Source: Acanthamoeba sp. SK_2022b
Taxonomy: Eukaryota; Discosea; Longamoebia; Acanthamoebidae
Assembly (NCBI GenBank): GCA_027943245.1
Contig: JANDJZ010000061.1
Span: 62,001 to 126,000, forward strand
DNA: 64,000 nucleotides
Direction: 5' to 3'
The first letter of the stretch is position 1. The number at the start of each line of letters is the position of its first letter. The translations under genes and the position numbers were made by a program. This document shows, one piece after another, positions 60,055 through 64,000 of the stretch. The notes beneath the pieces were generated by a model. The model saw only the letters and a program-made list of their open reading frames with translations. It was not told the DNA's origin and searched no databases.

Positions 60055-61237
60055 GATGGTGCCGTGGCCCAGTCTTCTTCAGGTTCAGGATCCCGAGCCG
60101 CAGCCCAAACGAGAGTAAACACGCAAGAGTATACTCCCACTTCGCCTCCCCTGTTCACGCTTATTTCTGCTAGTCAGTCTATTATCCTTTTTTCCCCTTG
60201 ATTTTTGCTGATCATGGGCACACGTGTTTGGTCCTGCAGTGCCGAGTTCAATCTGCTACTGATTGGAGACATGTGTGTGGGCAAAAGCAGCCTCCTCCTT
60301 CGATATTCGGTTTGTTACCAACCTCTCCAGCCTGTTTGTATCAGCCCTACGGACCTCTCTAAAGTTCCTCTTTAGGACGGTACCTTCAACGAAAGTTTCA
60401 ATGGCACCATCGGAGCGGACTTTGTTCGTCCCCCCCCCCCATCTTGCGTCCTTTTGGATAAGTACTCACCAGGGTCTTCCTCTTGTTCAACACAAATGCA
60501 CAAAAAGAAAATCAAGACCATCGAACTCAACGGAAAGAAGATCAAGTTGCGAATCTGGTAGGCTTCTTGTTAATGGGACGTTCATTTCGCATTTGTGAGC
60601 TGACCTTGGCGTCCAATTCACTTAACAAGGGATACCGCGGGCCAGGAGCGGTTCCACACCATCACGACTTCATATTATCAGTATGAAGACACTTGCACTC
60701 TTTTGTATTATTTTTTTATTTTTACAATCTTCCCCATCATAACAGAACGGCGGACGCCATAATGCTGGTCTACGACGTCAGCGACTCCAAGGTACGTCTT
60801 GTCAAACAGTAAAACGGGACAAGTTCGATCCTGACTTCTGACTTAAACAATTTCCCACCACTCGGCAGTCGTTTGATAACATCCGCAGGTGGCTGTCAGA
60901 AAGCGAGAAACGCTGTGCCAGACCGGTGCCCCGCCTGCTCGTGGGTACGCTTTGAGATGAGTTTGGGTTGGCGGCTGGCGTGTTCTAACCTGCACCTTAC
61001 ATGTTCCTTTCAGGCAACAAGTGCGACCTGGAGTCACAGAGAGCCGTGTCCACCGAGAAGGGCAAGGAGCTCGCTGACTCCTTGCAGATACCCTTCGTCG
61101 AGACCTCTGCTGTGCGTAGTGCGACTAGTCAGTCTATGGTTGATTGTAATGGCTGATTCTCTTGCCTCCCCCAGAAATCGGTGATCCGCGTGGATGACGC
61201 CTTCCTGACCCTCGTCAAGAACATTCCTGGGGTGTGA
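60055..61237 (+). CDS. Rab-family small GTPase lacking a prenylation tail
   Basis: G-domain exons in order: FNLLLIGDMCVGKSSLLLRY (P-loop GDMCVGKSS), DGTFNESFNGTIGADFV (switch I), KIKTIELNGKKIKLRIW, DTAGQERFHTITTSYYQ (DTAGQE), DAIMLVYDVSDSK, SFDNIRRWLSES, NKCDLESQRAVSTEKGKELA (NKCD) and FVETSA continuing into VDDAFLTLVKNIPGV, stop at 61237. All five G motifs are intact and the IGAD and TLV-type segments are Rab1/Rab8-like. Two starts are possible: ATG 60055 via a short exon ending QVQDPEPQPKR, or ATG 60213 (MGTRVWSCSAEFN) with no splice. The protein ends directly after the last helix with no hypervariable tail and no C-terminal cysteines, unusual for a membrane-trafficking Rab. Confidence 0.82.
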
Positions 61238-61318
61238 GGGGATGCAATGAACGGGGTCCAGTAGGCGCAGTTGGGCAAAGAAAGAGTCAGGCAGCTTTAT
61301 TTCCGGAATCTTTTCTTC

Positions 61319-61324
61319 AATAAA
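61319..61324 (+). other. Polyadenylation signal AATAAA
   Basis: AATAAA about 80 bases after the stop of the Rab-like gene and 60 bases before the lipoyl synthase start. Confidence 0.55.
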
Positions 61325-61383
61325 CGTAAAACAAAAATCGGGGTTAACAGTTAAAGAAGAAGAAAAAGCCAGAGGTACCAGCG

Positions 61384-63344
61384 ATGCAACCCACCCGGTC
61401 GAGATTGCTTCACACAGGAGTGCGCTACGTGTCCAGAGGTACAGGGCGTGCAGGCACCTACAGCGGTTGTCTTAAGGTCTCAACCTGCTCGTTGCATCCT
61501 GAGGTCATCGCAGGTTTAATCAATTCATCTTTGCGGGGTCAGGCTGGTCAAATGACCAGTCGCAGGTGGGCAGCCACGACGAGGGAGCAACTCAAGGACG
61601 AATTGCAGGCGAGCGCCGATGAGGCCACGCTCGATCACTTTGTCAAGCTCGCCGCCACATCATCTTCTAAAACCGCATCCGCTCCGCCCACCGAGCACGC
61701 CTTCCCGTTCACCCTTGGCGCAGCGCCTCCCCCACAGACCACGGCGTCTTGCTCGTCCACCACCGCGGCAGCCTCAGAGGTCCATGACAAGCCAACGTAA
61801 CGTGACCCCACCTTATCTCTGTCGGTCATTTTCCCCCATCAACGCCATGCAACGCCTAGGGTGGGTGGCTGATGCGCGAGTCGTGCCTGTTGCAGGAGGA
61901 AGAGGGAGGGCAAGCTGCCGCCGTGGCTGAAGACCAAGATCGCCGGGTCAGGCGACGGCCGGTACTACGCTCTCAAGGAACAGCTCAAGGGACTCAAGCT
62001 CGCCACCGTGTGTCAGGTCGGTCCATCACAAGCTCCACTTGGGAGTCCCGTTTCGTTCGCTTCCCTGACGTCCGTGGTGGTGGGGGAAAATGACTGCAGG
62101 AAGCCAAGTGCCCGAACATCGGGGAGTGCTGGGGCGGAGGGAAGGACCACACCGCGACCGCGACGATCATGATAATGGGCGACACGTGCACTCGCGGCTG
62201 CCGCTTCTGCGCCGTCCACACCAGCCGCACGCCACCGGCGCTCGACCCCGCTGAGCCGTTGAACACAGCCGAGGCCGTGGCCAAGTGGGGCGTCGGCTAC
62301 ATCGTCATCACCACCGTCGACCGGTATGCCTGCGATATTCCTTTTAAATTTAATATTTTTAAATATATTTATCTAATCTGTACATGTTGAACTTGCGGGT
62401 GGCTGGTCTTGGCTGCCAGGGATGACCTCAAGGACTTTGGTGTGCACCACTTTGCCGAAACGGTGCAGCTGGTGAAGCAGAAGACGCCCTCCATCCTGGT
62501 TGAGTGCCTGACGGGCGATTTCCGTGGCGATTTGCCGCTTGTGGAGATCATGGCCAACAGCGGCCTGGACGTGTTCGCCCACAACATCGGTAAGCTGGCC
62601 ACCCTCCCCCCCTCTCTCCCCATCGCCCTCCTTTTCTTTGCCATCTGTCCTGCTCCCCACTGGGCTGAACCAAGTTTCCGGTGTTCGCGCTTCAGAAACG
62701 GTCGAGAGCCTGCAGCGGTGGGTGAGGGACTACAGAGCTGGGTACAAGCAGTCGCTGAGCGTGCTCGAACACGCCAAGAAGGCCCGGCCCTCGCTCTACA
62801 CCAAATCGTCAATCATGCTGGTACGAACCGACTCCCCTCCCCCACGCCGCGCCGCTGCTCGCTCTCAACAACTGCGCTCTGCGTTTTGCTCTCGGCTGGA
62901 CACCACCACCACCACCACCACCACCACCACCACCACCACCACCACCACCACCACCACCACCACCACCACCACCACCAGGGGTTCGGCGAAAAGGACGACG
63001 AGGTGAGGCAGGCGATGCAGGACCTTAGAAGCGCCGGGGTGGACTTCCTCACGCTGGGCCAGTACCTGCAGCCCACTCGCAAACACATGAAAGTGCACGG
63101 TACGCCGCACGCACACCGGCTTCCGCTGTCAAGATCGAACGGCGAGCTCATCAGCGCCGCTCGCTATCTTTGTGTTGTTGCAGAATACGTGACGCCGGAG
63201 AAGTTCGACCGATGGCGAGAGGAGGGCGAGGCTCTGGGTTTCAAGTACGTGGCCAGCGGGCCGCTGGTGCGTTCGAGCTACAAAGCAGGCGAGTACTTTA
63301 TCAAGAATCTCCTCAACCAGCGGCGGGGACCGGTGAGGGAGTGA
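61384..63344 (+). CDS. LIAS: Lipoyl synthase, mitochondrial
   Basis: ATG at 61384 with an Arg/Ser-rich, acid-poor N-terminus ([19 protein letters not shown]) that looks like a mitochondrial presequence; stop at 63344. Exons: 61384-61797, about 61898-62015, 62100-62322, 62421-62588, 62696-62820, 62980-63100 and 63183-63344. The first cysteine cluster is [13 protein letters not shown]. The radical-SAM cluster is [10 protein letters not shown], followed by [88 protein letters not shown] and a C-terminal [15 protein letters not shown] carrying the conserved RSSY serine. All catalytic residues are present. The enzyme inserts two sulfurs into the octanoyl group of E2/H-protein subunits of mitochondrial dehydrogenases and the glycine cleavage system. 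Confidence 0.95.
62902..62978. repeat. (ACC)n microsatellite in intron
   Basis: About 25 ACC triplets directly before the acceptor of the exon [13 protein letters not shown] in the lipoyl synthase gene. The poly-His and poly-Thr frames through it are intronic. Confidence 0.9.
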
Positions 63345-63819
63345 CTGCACAGTACCTAAAATAAACTTGGACAAAGAAACTTGAAACACTTTTCTTTACG
63401 GGAAACGGTAAAGCAACAAACAAAGTAGAGAGGATTTGGAACAATGCACAGAGCAGGAGACAGTGCGTTGCTCCCCTTATTCCTACCCACAGGTCGTCTG
63501 ACACATCTAACACCCAACCCGAGCCCTCGCAGGAGTCTCAGAAGAAGAGCCACTTGAAGACCAAACGCACGGACACAACCAAGAACCAGAAGACTATAGC
63601 GTACATATGCATCTTGTGTGCACCATCCATTTTGCATTCTCACACCACTTCGCGCCAGCGCAACACAGCAGACGTTGGCAAAAGCGCACAAGGGGCATGT
63701 AACGATCAGGAGAACGAATCCAGTGTGTCTGCTGTGGCAGAAGTACTATCAGATGTATGTAACTATGAACGTACACAGTTCATGCTACCCAAGCCAAGAG
63801 CTTTATTTGCTTGCCATCA
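63345..63819. other. Intergenic region after lipoyl synthase
   Basis: Contains a polyadenylation signal AATAAA at 63360-63365 for the lipoyl synthase gene. The rest shows no convincing exon, though a first exon of the next gene should lie here. Confidence 0.4.
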
Positions 63820-64000
63820 GAGGCCGGACGACATTGTGGAGCTAATGCAGCAGGACGATGGAACGCTTGTGGTGCGCAAGACGTACTACTCTTGGGCACA
63901 TGACTTTTACAATGCCGAGGTCCAGGCTTACACACTCTTGCAAGATCATGGCACGTTTCTGCTTCCCTTATGCGCATGTGCTACCTGGCTACTCCACTTT
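63820..64000 (+). CDS. Kinase-fold protein, partial exon at window end
   Basis: After an acceptor (TTGCCATCAG) at about 63820 an open frame reads RPDDIVELMQQDDGTLVVRK, then TYYSWAHDFYNAEVQAYTLL, and runs to the window end. A Lys in LVVRK followed by a Glu in NAEVQAYTLL is the beta-3 Lys / alpha-C Glu layout of protein-kinase-like folds. The start exon was not found. It could be a protein kinase or an APH-like small-molecule kinase. Confidence 0.45.

Noticed and set aside
62409..63344. Read-through lipoyl synthase frame with a poly-His insert
   Set aside because: The open frame passes through an intron by chance; removing it joins two conserved lipoyl synthase exons exactly.

Overview
This window is nuclear DNA from a free-living amoebozoan, most likely Acanthamoeba or a close relative. 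The evidence is GC-rich coding DNA, genes on both strands split by many short introns (about 60-100 bases), very short intergenic gaps, and a characteristic gene set. That set includes a Ser/Thr kinase-AAA-histidine kinase hybrid, an F-box RasGEF, an IQGAP-type RasGAP, a DH-PH RhoGEF, a RUS/DUF647 protein and a CLU-TPR protein. The species call is inference from gene content and style, not from a marker gene. All exon boundaries were read by eye from reading-frame continuity and splice signals.

Layout. 1-8285 (-): 3'-truncated hybrid kinase. 8533-11389 (-): alpha-solenoid protein. 11452-12600 (-): weak multi-exon gene. 12.6-15.3 kb: island poor in recognisable genes, with a 116-base tandem repeat and dispersed copies of it. 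15484-17409 (+): ThiF/E1-like enzyme. 17512-19091 (-): multi-pass membrane protein with an internal duplication. 19550-22028 (-): sorbosone dehydrogenase-like secreted enzyme. 22109-24029 (-): nucleoporin Nup43. 24199-24525 (+): small membrane protein. 24849-26330 (-): class I aminotransferase. 26749-28475 (-): RUS/DUF647 protein. 28524-29428 (-): unknown gene. 29491-30863 and 30950-32369 (-): tandem pair of type I surface glycoproteins.

32610-36253 (+): F-box-RasGEF. 36350-37554 (-): dual-specificity phosphatase. 37788-41144 (-): RhoGEF. 41580-48517 (-): RasGAP. 48.5-49.9 kb: intergenic with a hairpin. 49904-58559 (+): CLU-TPR protein with a huge disordered tail. 59205-60019 (+): helical protein. 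60055-61237 (+): Rab-like GTPase. 61384-63344 (+): lipoyl synthase. 63.8-64.0 kb (+): first visible exon of a kinase-fold gene running off the end.

Functional themes. A signalling block (RasGEF, phosphatase, RhoGEF, RasGAP) occupies 32.6-48.5 kb. These genes share no operon-like control; they are ordinary neighbours, some divergent and some convergent. Introns are unusually rich in long microsatellites: (CA/GT)n, (CAA)n, (TTTTG)n and (ACC)n. Most long homopolymeric reading frames in the window come from these repeats and are not proteins.
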